Shown: positions 17,085 to 27,744, counted from the stretch's first letter. The stretch is 64,000 bases of DNA from Cryomorpha ignava (GCF_010686655.1 NZ_JAAGVY010000010.1:62001-126000), one strand, 5' to 3'. The notes: generated from the sequence alone by a model not told the origin. Made by a program: numbers and translations.

Positions 17085-17855
17085 CTACCCCAACTTCCTA
17101 CAAAACTCCGATAAAATAATCCCGGTAGAAACCGCCACATTAAGCGATTCGCCACCACCAAATTGCGGAATGGAAATAACTGATGGGACTAGCTTGCGAA
17201 TTTCTGCGCTCACTCCATGCCCTTCAGAACCCATAACCAGAATAAAAGGACTGCTCACTTCAGCAGTATATAGATTCTCGCCTTCCATATCGGCTAAATA
17301 AGCTTTCATTTCTGACGGTGCCGAGTCTATTAAATCTACAAGTGGCATTGTTTGCACGTTTACTCGAAAAATGGCGCCCATAGTAGCTTGCACCACTTTC
17401 GGATTAAAAACATCAACACTACCGGGAGCACAAACAATCTGCTTTATTCCAAACCAATCGGCAAGCCGTAAAATAGTTCCTAAATTTCCAGGATCCGAAA
17501 TTTCATCGAGAGCAATTATTGATTTACTGAAGTCTAATTGGCCGAACACTCGCGCTCTTTTGCTATCGAAAGGTAAGCCCTGATTGCAAACAGCCAGAAT
17601 TTTATTAGGCGTTTTTAGAGACGAAATCATAGCCAATTCCTTTGGCGATGTGTGGAATGCCCTTTCGGGAAATGCAAAAGCATAGTCCTCATTATCACCT
17701 GTATAAACCAGATAATCTACAATACCACTATGATTTAGTAGGTCGCGAACCAGCTTTACACCTTCTACCACAAATTGCTTATTTAAATCGCGGACCTTTT
17801 TTTGTTGAAGCGATTTGATATATTTCGACTGGCTTTTGGTTAATTTCCCCGTCAT
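17085..17855 (-). CDS. TrmH/SpoU-family RNA methyltransferase
   Basis: 256 residues. The N-terminal substrate-binding domain (SKYIKSLQQKKVRDLNKQFVVEGVKLV) is followed by a SPOUT fold with all three motifs: LDEISDPGNLGTILRLADWFG near residue 120, LVMGSEGHGVS near 205 and IPQFGGGESLNVAVSTGIIL near 230. It 2'-O-methylates ribose in tRNA or rRNA; the target is not determined. It is divergent from the BamA-like gene with only 20 bp between starts. Confidence 0.9.
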   Translation of the reverse strand: MTGKLTKSQSKYIKSLQQKKVRDLNKQFVVEGVKLVRDLLNHSGIVDYLVYTGDNEDYAFAFPERAFHTSPKELAMISSLKTPNKILAVCNQGLPFDSKRARVFGQLDFSKSIIALDEISDPGNLGTILRLADWFGIKQIVCAPGSVDVFNPKVVQATMGAIFRVNVQTMPLVDLIDSAPSEMKAYLADMEGENLYTAEVSSPFILVMGSEGHGVSAEIRKLVPSVISIPQFGGGESLNVAVSTGIILSEFCRKLG

Positions 17856-17875
17856 TTGCGGCTTTAAATTTAAAA

Positions 17876-20383
17876 TTGCGTAAAAAAATCAATATTCGAC
17901 ATCACTTCTTGGTAACAGTATGCCTTGCGGCAATTCTGTTGCCTTCATGCAATCCGACAAAGCGGTTGCAAAGTGACGAATATTTACTGCAAAAGAATGA
18001 AATCAAATTTAAAGATGATATAAAAGCCGACAAAGATGATCTTACTGAGACTCTAAGGCAGCGGCCAAACCGAAAAATATTAGGCATTTTTCCGTTTTAT
18101 GTTTGGGCTTACAATGTTCCAAATCCGGATAAGTTTGAAAAGCGAAATGAAAAGCGGCGCAAGAAACTGGAGAAAAAGAATGCCAAACGTGCAGAAAAGG
18201 GGAAGGATCCGCTAAATCTTCAACCCTTTGGTTCATGGTGGCGCGAAACGGTTGGTGAGGCTCCTGTAGTTTACGATTCATCGGCCACACGCAGAAGTGA
18301 AAAGCAACTTGAGACGTATCTCATAAAACACGGCTGGTTTAATGCCAAGGTTGAATCAGAAGTTGATATACGACCTTCGCGACAGCGGGTAGAAGTAACT
18401 TACAAAATAACAGGGAATGAACCTTATGTAATCAATAGTTTGGCTTATGAAATACCCGATACAAATCTATTGGTGTACACCAAAACATCGCGGGCTACCC
18501 GCAATAATCTCAAGCCCGGCGACCAGTTTAATATTGAAGTGCTGGATGAGGAGCGGCAAACGCTAAATGAATATTTTCGCAATTTGGGCTATTACAATTT
18601 TAATAAAGAGCTTATTTATTTTGATGTTGACAGCAGCCTGAATAAGCATACAGTTGATTTAACCCTTGGGATTATACCCAGGAAAATCCCGTACTCAGGC
18701 GATCCGGATTCACTTCTCATAGTTCCTTACAGAACATATAAACTCAATGAAATTACGATTATTGACCGGCCTGCTTCGAGAAGTAATCCAATTGCTCAAG
18801 TAGATACCATTTTGTTAAATGACTATGTGATTATAGATCAGAATCAACTAAAAGTACATCCCAAAACGCTTTCCCAAAATGTTCTTTTTAAGCAGGGAGA
18901 GTTTTATAAATTAGATCAGGTAACCCGCACCTATCGCAGGTTGAGCTCTTTGCCTATTGTACGCGCTACGAGTATTCAATTTACCCCTGTAAGCGACGAT
19001 GTAAATAACAGGCTTCTCAATTGCGTGATTGCCCTTACCCCATCTGAAAAGCAAAATGTAGCTTTGGAATGGCAGGGCACTAACCGAGGTGGATTTTTGG
19101 GTATATCTGGCAAAGTACGGTACCAAAACAAGAATATTTTTGGCGGCGCAGAGACCTTTGAAGTAAACATATTTGGCGGTGCAGAAGCTCAGCAGCTGCT
19201 CACAGAATCGCAAAATACAGGTAGCTCTGATGGGGATATCAAGAGTAATCTTAACCTGAACACCATTGAATTTGGGCCGGAAATATCGCTCACCTTTCCT
19301 AAGTTTTTATTGCCGGTAAAGGTAGATCGCTTCTCAAAATCTGCCGATCCCAAAACAAGGCTCACAGCAAACTTATCGTATCAACGCAGACCCGACTATG
19401 AGCGCACCCGGTCGTTTGGATCTATTTCATACCAATGGAGCGAAACCGAACAAAAAAAGTGGAATATCAATCCACTGGAAATCAGTTTGATAAAAATAGC
19501 ACGATCGCCTGAGTTTGACGCCCAGCTTGCCGAAATTGGTGATCCGTTTTTGATAAACAGCTTTCAGGATCACTTTATAGTTGATAGTAAAGTAGGTTTT
19601 ACTTTTAGCACATATCAATCAAATATCCGGTTAAAAAATTATTATTTCTACCACGGCGAGATAGAGAGTGCAGGGAATGCCCTGCGGGGATTGTACGATC
19701 TGAGCAGTGCTAAAAAAAATGAAAATGGGAGTTATGAAATTCTAAATATTCCGTTTGCGCAATACTTAAAAACGCTGCACGACGGGCGCTATTACCGTAT
19801 TCACAATGAAAAAATGAGCACTGCATATCGCGTTTCCGGTGGAATTGGAATTCCGCTGAAAAACTTGAATGTTCTGCCTTTTGAAAAAAGCTTTTTCGGT
19901 GGTGGAGCCAATGACATTAGGGCATGGCAGGCGCGTACACTAGGTCCGGGGTCATACCGCGATCCTGAGAGAAATTTTGATAAAATAGGCGACATTTTGC
20001 TCGAAGCCAATGTGGAATACCGTTTTGATTTGATAAAAGTTGTTGAAGGCGCCTTTTTTATTGATGCCGGAAATATATGGACTATAAATGCAGATGCAGC
20101 CAGGCCGGGAGCTAATTTTGATACCGACCGGTTTTTGAGTGAAATAGCTTTTGGAGCCGGAACCGGATTGCGTCTTAATTTTGATTTCTTCCTGATTCGT
20201 TTTGACTTGGCGCTACAAATGAAAGATCCCTCTCTAGATCGTGGAGAGCGATGGCTTTTTCAGCCAAAGAAAGAATACAACTCATATATTGACAATTTAA
20301 ATGGAGACCGGCCGGCTAATCAGCAATTGGCATATTATAACTGGCGATGGAATTTTAATATTGGTATTGGGTATCCTTTCTAA
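17876..20383 (+). CDS. BamA/TamA-family outer membrane protein
   Basis: 835 residues starting with TTG 17876. A lipoprotein-like signal (VCLAAILLPSCNPTKRL) gives a lipobox Cys near residue 26. POTRA-like segments follow (for example VEVTYKITGNEPYVINSLAYEIPD and LNEITIIDRPAS), then a C-terminal Omp85 barrel with the FFGGGANDIRAWQARTLGPG motif near residue 675 and terminal strand NFNIGIGYPF. The family inserts or translocates outer membrane proteins; in Bacteroidota a lipid-anchored variant is common. The partner TamB was not seen. Divergent from the TrmH-type gene. Confidence 0.88.
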   Translation: MRKKINIRHHFLVTVCLAAILLPSCNPTKRLQSDEYLLQKNEIKFKDDIKADKDDLTETLRQRPNRKILGIFPFYVWAYNVPNPDKFEKRNEKRRKKLEKKNAKRAEKGKDPLNLQPFGSWWRETVGEAPVVYDSSATRRSEKQLETYLIKHGWFNAKVESEVDIRPSRQRVEVTYKITGNEPYVINSLAYEIPDTNLLVYTKTSRATRNNLKPGDQFNIEVLDEERQTLNEYFRNLGYYNFNKELIYFDVDSSLNKHTVDLTLGIIPRKIPYSGDPDSLLIVPYRTYKLNEITIIDRPASRSNPIAQVDTILLNDYVIIDQNQLKVHPKTLSQNVLFKQGEFYKLDQVTRTYRRLSSLPIVRATSIQFTPVSDDVNNRLLNCVIALTPSEKQNVALEWQGTNRGGFLGISGKVRYQNKNIFGGAETFEVNIFGGAEAQQLLTESQNTGSSDGDIKSNLNLNTIEFGPEISLTFPKFLLPVKVDRFSKSADPKTRLTANLSYQRRPDYERTRSFGSISYQWSETEQKKWNINPLEISLIKIARSPEFDAQLAEIGDPFLINSFQDHFIVDSKVGFTFSTYQSNIRLKNYYFYHGEIESAGNALRGLYDLSSAKKNENGSYEILNIPFAQYLKTLHDGRYYRIHNEKMSTAYRVSGGIGIPLKNLNVLPFEKSFFGGGANDIRAWQARTLGPGSYRDPERNFDKIGDILLEANVEYRFDLIKVVEGAFFIDAGNIWTINADAARPGANFDTDRFLSEIAFGAGTGLRLNFDFFLIRFDLALQMKDPSLDRGERWLFQPKKEYNSYIDNLNGDRPANQQLAYYNWRWNFNIGIGYPF

Positions 20384-20414
20384 TCAATCCGCAGCTATCG
20401 ACTAAAAGATTTTG

Positions 20415-20422
20415 TACTTTTG
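20415..20422 (+). promoter_or_regulatory. -7 promoter element before accD
   Basis: TACTTTTG matches TAnnTTTG and lies 18 bp before the accD ATG. I see no clear TTG at the right spacing upstream, so the call is tentative. Confidence 0.35.
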
Positions 20423-20439
20423 GCGCATATTAATTTTAT

Positions 20440-21303
20440 ATGGGTTGGTTTAAACGTATAAAGGAAGGGATTACTACTTCCACAAAAGACAAAAAGGAAA
20501 CTCCGGAAGGTCTGTGGTATAAGTGCCCCGAATGCAATACGGTGGTAAGTACAGATGAGCACAAGAAAAACCTTTGGGTATGTGGCGAGTGTAACTACCA
20601 TAGCAGAGTAGGTAGTGCCGAATATTTTGAGATTCTTTTTGACGGTGGCAAGTTTACCGAGTTTAACAAGGCTATGTCATCAGGCGACCCCTTAAAATTT
20701 GAAGACACCAAAAAATATCCGGACCGAATAAAATCCAGTCAGAAAAAGACAGGGTTAAAAGATGCCATTAAAACAGGCCAGGGAAAGCTTAACGGCAGAA
20801 ACCTGGTAATCTGTGCTATGGATTTTAAATTTATTGGCGGCTCTATGGGATCTGTAGTGGGCGAGAAAATTTCGCGTGCCATAGATGTGGCTGTTAAAGA
20901 AAAATGCCCGTTGATAATCATTTCAAAATCGGGTGGAGCGCGAATGATGGAGGCCGGCTTTTCGCTTATGCAAATGGCTAAAACTTCAGCCAAGCTTACC
21001 CTTTTAGCGGAAGCTAAACTGCCCTATGTATCTATACTAACTGACCCTACCACGGGCGGAGTTACAGCAAGTTTTGCCATGCTTGGCGATATAAACATTG
21101 CAGAACCGGGAGCACTTATTGGTTTTGCTGGGCCACGAGTTGTAAAGGAAACCATTGGTAAGGATTTGCCGGAAGGCTTCCAAACCAGTGAGTTTGTGCT
21201 TGAGCACGGATTTCTTGATTTCATTGTGCACCGCCATCAACTCAAAGAAAAACTTGCAGAAAGTTTCGACTTCTTTGCAATTACTTCGAAAACCAAAAAA
21301 TAA
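20440..21303 (+). CDS. accD: Acetyl-CoA carboxylase carboxyltransferase subunit beta
   Basis: 287 residues. A zinc ribbon with four Cys (CPECNTV ... CGECNYH, residues 28-50) precedes the crotonase-fold carboxyltransferase domain, with [20 protein letters not shown] and [19 protein letters not shown], the motifs that form the biotin and acetyl-CoA sites. It transfers CO2 from carboxybiotin to acetyl-CoA with the alpha subunit, which is not in this window. It is followed by rpsO, which has its own promoter. Confidence 0.97.
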   Translation: MGWFKRIKEGITTSTKDKKETPEGLWYKCPECNTVVSTDEHKKNLWVCGECNYHSRVGSAEYFEILFDGGKFTEFNKAMSSGDPLKFEDTKKYPDRIKSSQKKTGLKDAIKTGQGKLNGRNLVICAMDFKFIGGSMGSVVGEKISRAIDVAVKEKCPLIIISKSGGARMMEAGFSLMQMAKTSAKLTLLAEAKLPYVSILTDPTTGGVTASFAMLGDINIAEPGALIGFAGPRVVKETIGKDLPEGFQTSEFVLEHGFLDFIVHRHQLKEKLAESFDFFAITSKTKK

Positions 21304-21306
21304 ACG

Positions 21307-21314
21307 TATATTTG
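21307..21314 (+). promoter_or_regulatory. Promoter -7 element of rpsO
   Basis: TATATTTG followed by CACTC fits the Bacteroidota -7 box and its usual downstream bases. It begins just after the accD stop and lies 47 bp before the rpsO ATG. A matching -33 element is not obvious. Confidence 0.55.
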
Positions 21315-21361
21315 CACTCGATTTTTAGATCGCATCACAAACATTCCTAACAATTTTGACA

Positions 21362-21631
21362 ATGTATCTAACACCAGAAAAGAAAGCAGAAATTTTTAAA
21401 GAACACGGTAAATCAGCTACTGATACCGGTTCGTCAGAAGGGCAAATCGCTCTTTTTACGTATAGAATTAACCACCTTACAGGGCACCTTAAAAACAATC
21501 ATAAAGATTATAATACGGAGCGCTCGCTGGTAAGATTGGTAGGTAAAAGAAGAAGGCTTCTTGATTACCTTAAGAATACAGAAATTGATAGATACCGAAA
21601 TATTATTAAAGAACTCGGTATTAGAAAATAA
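21362..21631 (+). CDS. rpsO: 30S ribosomal protein S15
   Basis: 89 residues from ATG 21362; the frame is open from a TTG six bases earlier. The sequence MYLTPEKKAEIFKEHG, TGSSEGQIALFTYRINHLTGHL and SLVRLVGKRRRLLDYLKN are S15 signatures. S15 binds the central domain of 16S rRNA. It lies before pnp, the classic rpsO-pnp order, with a terminator between. Confidence 0.98.
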   Translation: MYLTPEKKAEIFKEHGKSATDTGSSEGQIALFTYRINHLTGHLKNNHKDYNTERSLVRLVGKRRRLLDYLKNTEIDRYRNIIKELGIRK

Positions 21632-21660
21632 GCGAAAGTCGCTTAAACCCGTATTAAAGA

Positions 21661-21694
21661 GAGGCAACTGGTTGGAATACCGTTGCCTCTTTTT
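21661..21694 (+). terminator. Intrinsic terminator after rpsO
   Basis: GAGGCAAC (21661-21668) pairs with GTTGCCTC (21682-21689) around a 13-nt loop and is followed by five T. It would limit read-through from rpsO into pnp. Confidence 0.8.
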
Positions 21695-21741
21695 GTTTAA
21701 AAAAAAGAATACACTATTTACAAGTACAATAAATAACAACA

Positions 21742-23880
21742 ATGAACTACGAATTAAAAAGCAAAACAATAGACCTGGGCGATGGTAAGGTAATAACGCT
21801 CGAAACGGGCAAATTAGCCAAGCAAGCCAATGGATCTGTAATGTTGCGCATTGGCGACACCATGATACTCTGTACCGTGGTTTCAAATAAGGAAGCAAAA
21901 GAAGGAATAGACTTTTTACCACTTACGGTAGATTACCGCGAAAAATACGCTTCAACAGGACGTTTTCCTGGCGGATTTTTCAAGCGTGAAGCACGACCAA
22001 GCACAGATGAAATTTTGACTATGCGATTGGTTGACCGTGCATTGCGTCCACTTTTTCCGGATGATTACCATTCAGAAACACAGGTTATGATCGCGCTTAT
22101 GTCGTCTGATCATGAAAACATGCCCGACGCTCTGGTTTGTTTGGCAGCATCTGCAGCCATCGCTGTTTCTGATATCCCTTTTAACGGCCCGGTATCTGAA
22201 GTACGCGTGGTGCGCAAAGACGGCAAGTTTATTGTCAATCCTACATTTTCTGAAAAAGAAGGATCTGATATTGACATGATAGTAGCCGGTACCGAAAGCA
22301 GCATTGTAATGGTAGAAGGCGAACTGTCTGAAATAAGCGAAGATGAAATGGTGGAAACCATTGAAATAGCACACAAAGCAATAAAAGTGCAGTGTAAAGC
22401 TATAAATGAATTTGCTGCGATGGTTGCCACTTCGCAACCCAAGCGTACGTACGAGCACGAGGCAAGCGACAAAGAACTTGAGAAAAAAGTGATGGATGGT
22501 TGCTATCAGGGTTGCAAAGATGTAGCCTTGAAGCAACTGGGCAAAGATGAGCGCAGTGCAGGATTTAAAGAAGTTAAGGAACAATTTGAATCACAATTTT
22601 CAGAAGAAGAACTTGCTGAAAAAGGTGAATTGATTAAGAAATATTATAAATCGGCACAGAAAAAAGCCATACGCGATATGGTATTGGAGAATGGCGTGAG
22701 ACTGGATGGTAGAAAAACCACCGATATTCGCCCAATCTGGAGCGAGGTTGATTATTTGCCGGGTACGCATGGTTCTTCCATCTTTACACGTGGTGAAACA
22801 CAATCGCTCACTACGCTTACTTTGGGATCTAAAAGAGATGAGCAAACGATAGACGGAGCCCTTTATCAGGGAACTGAAAATTTCTTGCTTCACTATAATT
22901 TCCCTCCATTTTCTACAGGAGAAGCCTACCCAATACGCGGTACTTCACGTCGTGAAATAGGACATGGAAACTTGGCATTGCGCGCATTAAAGCCCGTTAT
23001 TCCAACCGGAACTGATAATCCCTATACCATTCGTATTGTCAGCGATATTCTTGAATCAAACGGTTCTTCGAGTATGGCTACAGTATGTGCAGGTACGCTT
23101 GCGCTGATGGATGGTGGTGTACAAATTACAGCACCTGTTTCTGGTATTGCAATGGGTCTTATTTCTGATGGAGATAAGTTTGCCGTTCTTTCAGATATAC
23201 TCGGAGACGAGGATCACCTGGGCGATATGGACTTTAAAATTACCGGTACTGCAAAAGGTATTACTGCCTGCCAAATGGATATTAAAGTAGAGGGACTTAG
23301 TTTCGAGATTTTGAAAAAAGCCCTTTATCAGGCAAGAGATGGTAGAGCGCATATTCTTAACGAGATGCTCAAAACTCTTGACAAGCCTCGTGAAGATTAC
23401 AAACCACATGCTCCGCGCATTGTCTCTTTCATTATTCCGAAAGAAATGATTGGCGCAATTATAGGGCCTGGTGGAAAAATCATTCAGGAAATTCAGGCTT
23501 CGACCAATACAGACATCGTTATTGAAGAAGTACCAGAAGGTGGTAAAGTTGATATTGTATCTGCTAATAAGGAAGATATTGATGCAGCCACAAAACGAAT
23601 TAAAGGCATTGCTTTCCCTCCATCAGCTGAAATTGGTGAAGAATATGAGGGTAAAGTAAAATCTATTATGCCTTATGGAGCGTTTGTAGAAGTAGTTCCA
23701 GGTGTGGACGGACTTCTTCACATTTCAGAATTGGAATGGAGAAAGGTTGATAAGGTAGAAGATGTGCTTAAAGAGGGTGACTCGGTTAAGTTTAAGGTAA
23801 TTGGTAAAGATCCAAAAACCGGGAAGCTAAAACTATCACGCAAGGTTTTAATGCCAAAACCAGAGCGAGAGCCTTCATAA
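21742..23880 (+). CDS. pnp: Polynucleotide phosphorylase
   Basis: 712 residues with the full domain order: RNase PH-like domain 1 (residues about 1-220), the helical domain, RNase PH-like domain 2 ([22 protein letters not shown] near 345, [19 protein letters not shown] and [17 protein letters not shown] for the active site), a KH domain ([20 protein letters not shown] near 570) and an S1 domain ([24 protein letters not shown] near 635). It degrades RNA 3' to 5' with phosphate. It follows rpsO as in most bacteria. Confidence 0.98.
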   Translation: MNYELKSKTIDLGDGKVITLETGKLAKQANGSVMLRIGDTMILCTVVSNKEAKEGIDFLPLTVDYREKYASTGRFPGGFFKREARPSTDEILTMRLVDRALRPLFPDDYHSETQVMIALMSSDHENMPDALVCLAASAAIAVSDIPFNGPVSEVRVVRKDGKFIVNPTFSEKEGSDIDMIVAGTESSIVMVEGELSEISEDEMVETIEIAHKAIKVQCKAINEFAAMVATSQPKRTYEHEASDKELEKKVMDGCYQGCKDVALKQLGKDERSAGFKEVKEQFESQFSEEELAEKGELIKKYYKSAQKKAIRDMVLENGVRLDGRKTTDIRPIWSEVDYLPGTHGSSIFTRGETQSLTTLTLGSKRDEQTIDGALYQGTENFLLHYNFPPFSTGEAYPIRGTSRREIGHGNLALRALKPVIPTGTDNPYTIRIVSDILESNGSSSMATVCAGTLALMDGGVQITAPVSGIAMGLISDGDKFAVLSDILGDEDHLGDMDFKITGTAKGITACQMDIKVEGLSFEILKKALYQARDGRAHILNEMLKTLDKPREDYKPHAPRIVSFIIPKEMIGAIIGPGGKIIQEIQASTNTDIVIEEVPEGGKVDIVSANKEDIDAATKRIKGIAFPPSAEIGEEYEGKVKSIMPYGAFVEVVPGVDGLLHISELEWRKVDKVEDVLKEGDSVKFKVIGKDPKTGKLKLSRKVLMPKPEREPS

Positions 23881-23940
23881 AAATAAATTCTGCTTAGTTT
23901 TAACTGCTCATAGTTAGCAGGTAAAGCAGCCAAAATAGAA

Positions 23941-23982
23941 GATACCCGTCTTGCATAGTGTAACTATATGCAGACGGGTATC
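23941..23982 (+). promoter_or_regulatory. Long stem-loop between pnp and rpoD
   Basis: GATACCCGTCTTGCATA (23941-23957) pairs with TATGCAGACGGGTATC (about 23967-23982), giving about 16 pairs with one bulge. No T run follows, so it is a poor intrinsic terminator. It lies about 50 bp before the rpoD ATG and is either a stabilising 3' end of pnp mRNA or part of the rpoD leader. Confidence 0.6.
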
Positions 23983-24031
23983 GTTATATACAGGCAGTTT
24001 TTACCTACACAAAACATGTAGCAAAATATCT

Positions 24032-24898
24032 ATGAGACAGTTAAAAATAATAAAACAGGTTACCAATCGCGAAACGGCTTCGCTGGACAAATACCTGCAA
24101 GAAATTGGCCGTGTTGAACTCATTACCGCAGAGGAGGAGGTTGAGCTTGCGAGACGAATCAAGCTCGGCGATCATGATGCACTTGAGAAACTAACGAAGG
24201 CCAACTTAAGGTTTGTGGTATCAGTTTCCAAGCAATATCAAAATCAAGGGCTTACGCTTCCTGATTTGATAAATGAGGGAAACCTTGGATTAATTAAAGC
24301 CGCACAGCGATTTGATGAAACGCGCGGTTTTAAGTTTATTTCGTATGCCGTATGGTGGATCAGACAATCTATATTACAGGCACTTGCCGAGCAATCGCGT
24401 ATTGTAAGGCTACCGCTTAATAAGATTGGTTCCATTAATAAAATTAACAGGGCTTTCGCCAAACTTGAACAGCAATACGAGCGCCCTCCTACCCCTGGCG
24501 AGCTTGCCGAATGTCTGGAAATGACATTGGAAGAAGTACAACAATCACTGTCTAATTCTGCCCGACACGTATCTATGGATGCACCGCTGGGCAATGACGA
24601 TGACAGCAACAATATGTATGAAGTTTATTCTGCCGAAGGAAATCCTTCGCCAGATGATAATCTGCTAAGTAAATCGCTTCTTATGGAAATAGAGCGTTCT
24701 CTGCATACACTTACCACTCGAGAGGCCGATGTAATAAGACTCTATTTTGGATTAAGTGGCGAGCATCCGCTTACGCTGGAAGAAATAGGTGGAACATTTG
24801 ACTTAACGCGCGAGAGGGTAAGACAGATTAAAGAAAAAGCTTTGCGCCGTATGAAGCACGCGTCGAGAAGTAAAATTCTAAGATCGTATCTCGGCTAG
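24032..24898 (+). CDS. rpoD: RNA polymerase primary sigma factor
   Basis: 288 residues from ATG 24032, which matches the short primary sigma of Bacteroidota; the frame extends upstream but without sigma sequence. Region 1.2/2 holds [25 protein letters not shown] and [37 protein letters not shown]; region 3 follows; region 4 ends in [28 protein letters not shown]. The very short N-terminus (no region 1.1) is typical of this phylum, whose primary sigma reads TTG/TAnnTTTG promoters like those marked here. Confidence 0.97.
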   Translation: MRQLKIIKQVTNRETASLDKYLQEIGRVELITAEEEVELARRIKLGDHDALEKLTKANLRFVVSVSKQYQNQGLTLPDLINEGNLGLIKAAQRFDETRGFKFISYAVWWIRQSILQALAEQSRIVRLPLNKIGSINKINRAFAKLEQQYERPPTPGELAECLEMTLEEVQQSLSNSARHVSMDAPLGNDDDSNNMYEVYSAEGNPSPDDNLLSKSLLMEIERSLHTLTTREADVIRLYFGLSGEHPLTLEEIGGTFDLTRERVRQIKEKALRRMKHASRSKILRSYLG

Positions 24899-24946
24899 TA
24901 CCAAATAAAAGTAAAGACATTTATAATCTTTGAAACAGAAAAACAG

Positions 24947-24974
24947 AAAGGGGCTCGATTACGGGTCCTTTTTT
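24947..24974 (+). terminator. Intrinsic terminator after rpoD
   Basis: AAAGGGGCTC (24947-24956) pairs with GGGTCCTTTT (24963-24972), allowing G-U pairs, around GATTAC; T-rich sequence follows. It separates rpoD from rpe. Confidence 0.6.
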
Positions 24975-25001
24975 GTTTTCTTTGCAGAAAGAAAATATAC
25001 T

Positions 25002-25652
25002 ATGTCACATCTTATTGCTCCATCCATTCTATCGGGCGATTTCGCCAATCTGATAAAAGATATCGAAATGCTCAACAACAGCGATGCTGACTGGTTTCAC
25101 ATTGATGTGATGGACGGCGTGTTTGTTCCCAATATTTCTTTTGGGTTTCCGGTTCTTGAGGCGATAAACCGACATACATTAAAGCCACTTGATGTGCATT
25201 TAATGATCGTAGAACCCGATAAATATATCAAGCAATTCAAAAAGGCCGGTGCAAATATTTTAACAGTTCATGCCGAAGCTTGCACGCATTTACACCGCAC
25301 TATTCAGGCAATAAAACAAGAAGACATGAGTGCAGGAGTTTCGCTCAATCCGCATACTGCTGTAAACGATCTGGAAGACATTATACAAGACATCGACCTG
25401 GTGCTTATTATGTCAGTTAATCCCGGTTATGGCGGACAGAAGTTTATTGAAAACACGTATCGCAAAATCGAACGCACCCGTAATTTAATTGAGAAAAACG
25501 GCTCAAAAGCAAAAATTGAAGTCGATGGTGGAGTAAACCTCACCAATGCTCCAAAGCTTATTGAAGCTGGAGCAGATGTATTGGTAGCAGGCAGCTTTGT
25601 TTTTGGATCAGACGATCCGGAAGCAACAATAAGAGCCTTAAAAAACGTTTAA
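25002..25652 (+). CDS. rpe: Ribulose-phosphate 3-epimerase
   Basis: 216 residues from ATG 25002; the upstream extension of the frame lies in the terminator. A TIM barrel with APSILSGDFANL, WFHIDVMDGVFVPNISFG, PLDVHLMI, ILTVHAEA, MSVNPGYGGQKFI and IEVDGGVN carries the metal ligands and catalytic Asp residues of the family. It interconverts ribulose 5-phosphate and xylulose 5-phosphate in the pentose phosphate pathway. Confidence 0.97.
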   Translation: MSHLIAPSILSGDFANLIKDIEMLNNSDADWFHIDVMDGVFVPNISFGFPVLEAINRHTLKPLDVHLMIVEPDKYIKQFKKAGANILTVHAEACTHLHRTIQAIKQEDMSAGVSLNPHTAVNDLEDIIQDIDLVLIMSVNPGYGGQKFIENTYRKIERTRNLIEKNGSKAKIEVDGGVNLTNAPKLIEAGADVLVAGSFVFGSDDPEATIRALKNV

Positions 25653-25653
25653 C

Positions 25654-26865
25654 CTAGCTCCCCGTTACGTAGTCGTTTAAGTATTTATAGTCTTCAGCGA
25701 GTTCACCTTCAAGTGTAGTTTGTGTGGCACGTTGTATTACCGCCGATTTCTTTTTACCGATTAATTCGGGGAAAATATTCTTTATAAGTTCCCTTCCGAA
25801 ATCTTCCGATGCATCTTTTGGCAATTCGCAGGGCAGGTTATCTACTGCCATTACGCCTATGGCTCGCGGATTCATAAAGCCTGTTTCAGACTCGGCAACC
25901 GGATCATATCCGTAAAGTGGATTTGAAATGGTAGAAGGGCGCAGAGTGCTCGCCACGGGTCCATCTATATCGCATGAAATATCGGCTACAACTTTAATTC
26001 TGAACCAGATATCTTTTGCATCTTCGCGAGAGAAGAGAAAAGGTGCGTCCTGATCCCAGTAATGGCAAGGAATAAATAAGTCACTTTCTTTTGCAAAGCG
26101 CATAAAATTAGATTCATAAGGAGTAGGGTCATTATAAAAGTCGTTTGTCACTAACTTGCTTCCATCTTTTGTTTTCACATAGTCAGAAACAGACAATTGT
26201 GTAAAAACCGGATCGACAAATTTCTCTTTCAGGTATTTTTCAGGGCTAACTTTTTTAATTGGTAGAAGATTGAGAATTTCAAGTGCTCCATGAGCTACTC
26301 GGCCATTGCCGGTAATCACAATTTTAAAATCAGATGGCAATTTCACTTTTTTTAGTTCCTCCTCAACTTCTTTTCTGTTGTGGCATTTATGAGCGGGTTT
26401 CAGATCAAACAAACCATACTTTTTACCCACTGCGAGCATGGCGTTGTAGCAACCTACAACACCCGCATAGCGACCAAAACCTACAAGTCTTTTTCCAGAA
26501 GAGCTTGTAAGCACTTCATAATCTATGAGGCTAATGTTCTTTTCAAGTATTGCTTTTAAAAGATTTCTGTTATACGGTTGCTCCTTAAAGGTATGCGAAA
26601 AAAACATGTATTTTTTACTGGGAATAAGCATGTGAAGCGGCACTTCCTTCACACCCATTAGAATATCGCAGTTAGAAAGGTCTTCTCGGAGCTGAATCCC
26701 TTCCTTTTCATATTCCGAATCGGGAAAAGCCCTGATTGGACTCGGCTGCACATAAATTTCGAGGTTGGAATAGGTGTCCAAAAGTTCCCTGCATTGCTTC
26801 GGGGTTAGCGGCACACGTTTATCCGGTGGAGTTTTGCCCTCTCTAATAATTCCAAGTTTTGTCAT
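25654..26865 (-). CDS. Saccharopine/alanine dehydrogenase-like protein (LYS1-type)
   Basis: 403 residues. The N-terminal LGIIREGKTPPDKRVPLTP and the later YFxSHTF-type motif (MFFSHTFKEQPYNRNLL) belong to the alanine dehydrogenase/PNT N-terminal fold as found in lysine-ketoglutarate reductase/saccharopine dehydrogenase. A Rossmann-like segment VITGNGRVAHGALEILNLL lies near residue 190. The C-terminal half has ADISCDIDGPVASTLRPSTI, common in LYS1-type proteins. The reaction (saccharopine to lysine, or reverse) is a family inference. It converges on rpe with one base between the genes. Confidence 0.75.
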   Translation of the reverse strand: MTKLGIIREGKTPPDKRVPLTPKQCRELLDTYSNLEIYVQPSPIRAFPDSEYEKEGIQLREDLSNCDILMGVKEVPLHMLIPSKKYMFFSHTFKEQPYNRNLLKAILEKNISLIDYEVLTSSSGKRLVGFGRYAGVVGCYNAMLAVGKKYGLFDLKPAHKCHNRKEVEEELKKVKLPSDFKIVITGNGRVAHGALEILNLLPIKKVSPEKYLKEKFVDPVFTQLSVSDYVKTKDGSKLVTNDFYNDPTPYESNFMRFAKESDLFIPCHYWDQDAPFLFSREDAKDIWFRIKVVADISCDIDGPVASTLRPSTISNPLYGYDPVAESETGFMNPRAIGVMAVDNLPCELPKDASEDFGRELIKNIFPELIGKKKSAVIQRATQTTLEGELAEDYKYLNDYVTGS

Positions 26866-26925
26866 TTTATGCGACTTGATGTTCGCGCGAAAGTAGTGAA
26901 TTTGCCATGATAATATGTGAAACGC

Positions 26926-27675
26926 CTAAGATTTTAGGGTAATGTAGCCGAGAATAATAACCATGGAAAGAGATATGAAAACACTATAAATGCTCACTAC
27001 TACCAAAAATCGCCAAATAGTACTAAACCATGGCATAATGTATATTCGCTTTAAGCTCAACAGCAAATAAAGCAGAGCCCAAATAATGGTTAAGGAGAAT
27101 AAAATGTTGTTTAGAACAAAATAACCAGTTGATGCAAGCGCCATGCTCAACAAGAGGTATATTGAAAAGAGAAAAAAGAGAAACGCGTGATAGTGAGTGG
27201 CTATAATTAGATTGAATACATAGCCGGTTTTTAACTTTTTAAAAAGCAACATTAAAATTGCTGCAAATAAAGGGAGGAAAAGAAAAAATACTTTAGGAAG
27301 ATAATTGTGAAAGAAGTTATTCCAAAGCCGCTCATCGTCGGTAGTGCTCCTAGTAATATTTTGATTTCCACTCCAGTTGAGAATAATAAAAAAGAGTATG
27401 CTGATAAATATATACAGTCTAACTGGTGGAATATAACGTACCCTTCTTCCCTTTTTATACTCAATTGATAGGAAACCGGGATTAAAAAGGAGTGGACCCA
27501 AGCTTAACGAGAGCTTTGAGTCAAAAGCAAAATAATCTCCGAGAAAATTGCGCCATACGTCTACTACAGTTTCTTTTTGTTTTATCTTTTGTTGCCCGCA
27601 TGTGGGGCAATACTCAAACTCTTCCCTCATAGGGTTTTGACATTGCGGACATCTGTTAATTTGAATATTAGCCAT
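26926..27675 (-). CDS. DUF3667 membrane protein with N-terminal zinc ribbon
   Basis: 249 residues from ATG 27675. A short zinc ribbon (CPQCQNPMREEFEYCPTCGQQ) precedes VVDVWRNFLGDYFAFDSKLSLSLGPLLFNPGFLSIEYKKGRRVRYIPPVRLYIFI, the DUF3667 signature. Four or so transmembrane segments follow. The family is restricted mainly to Bacteroidota; no function is known. It is divergent from the small secreted protein that starts at 27745. Confidence 0.85.
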   Translation of the reverse strand: MANIQINRCPQCQNPMREEFEYCPTCGQQKIKQKETVVDVWRNFLGDYFAFDSKLSLSLGPLLFNPGFLSIEYKKGRRVRYIPPVRLYIFISILFFIILNWSGNQNITRSTTDDERLWNNFFHNYLPKVFFLFLPLFAAILMLLFKKLKTGYVFNLIIATHYHAFLFFLFSIYLLLSMALASTGYFVLNNILFSLTIIWALLYLLLSLKRIYIMPWFSTIWRFLVVVSIYSVFISLSMVIILGYITLKS

Positions 27676-27744
27676 ACTATTTTTAAAGATTTGAGTAACT
27701 TTAGATAGAGTTAAGCGTCTTACACGCGACCACCTTTTTAGCCT

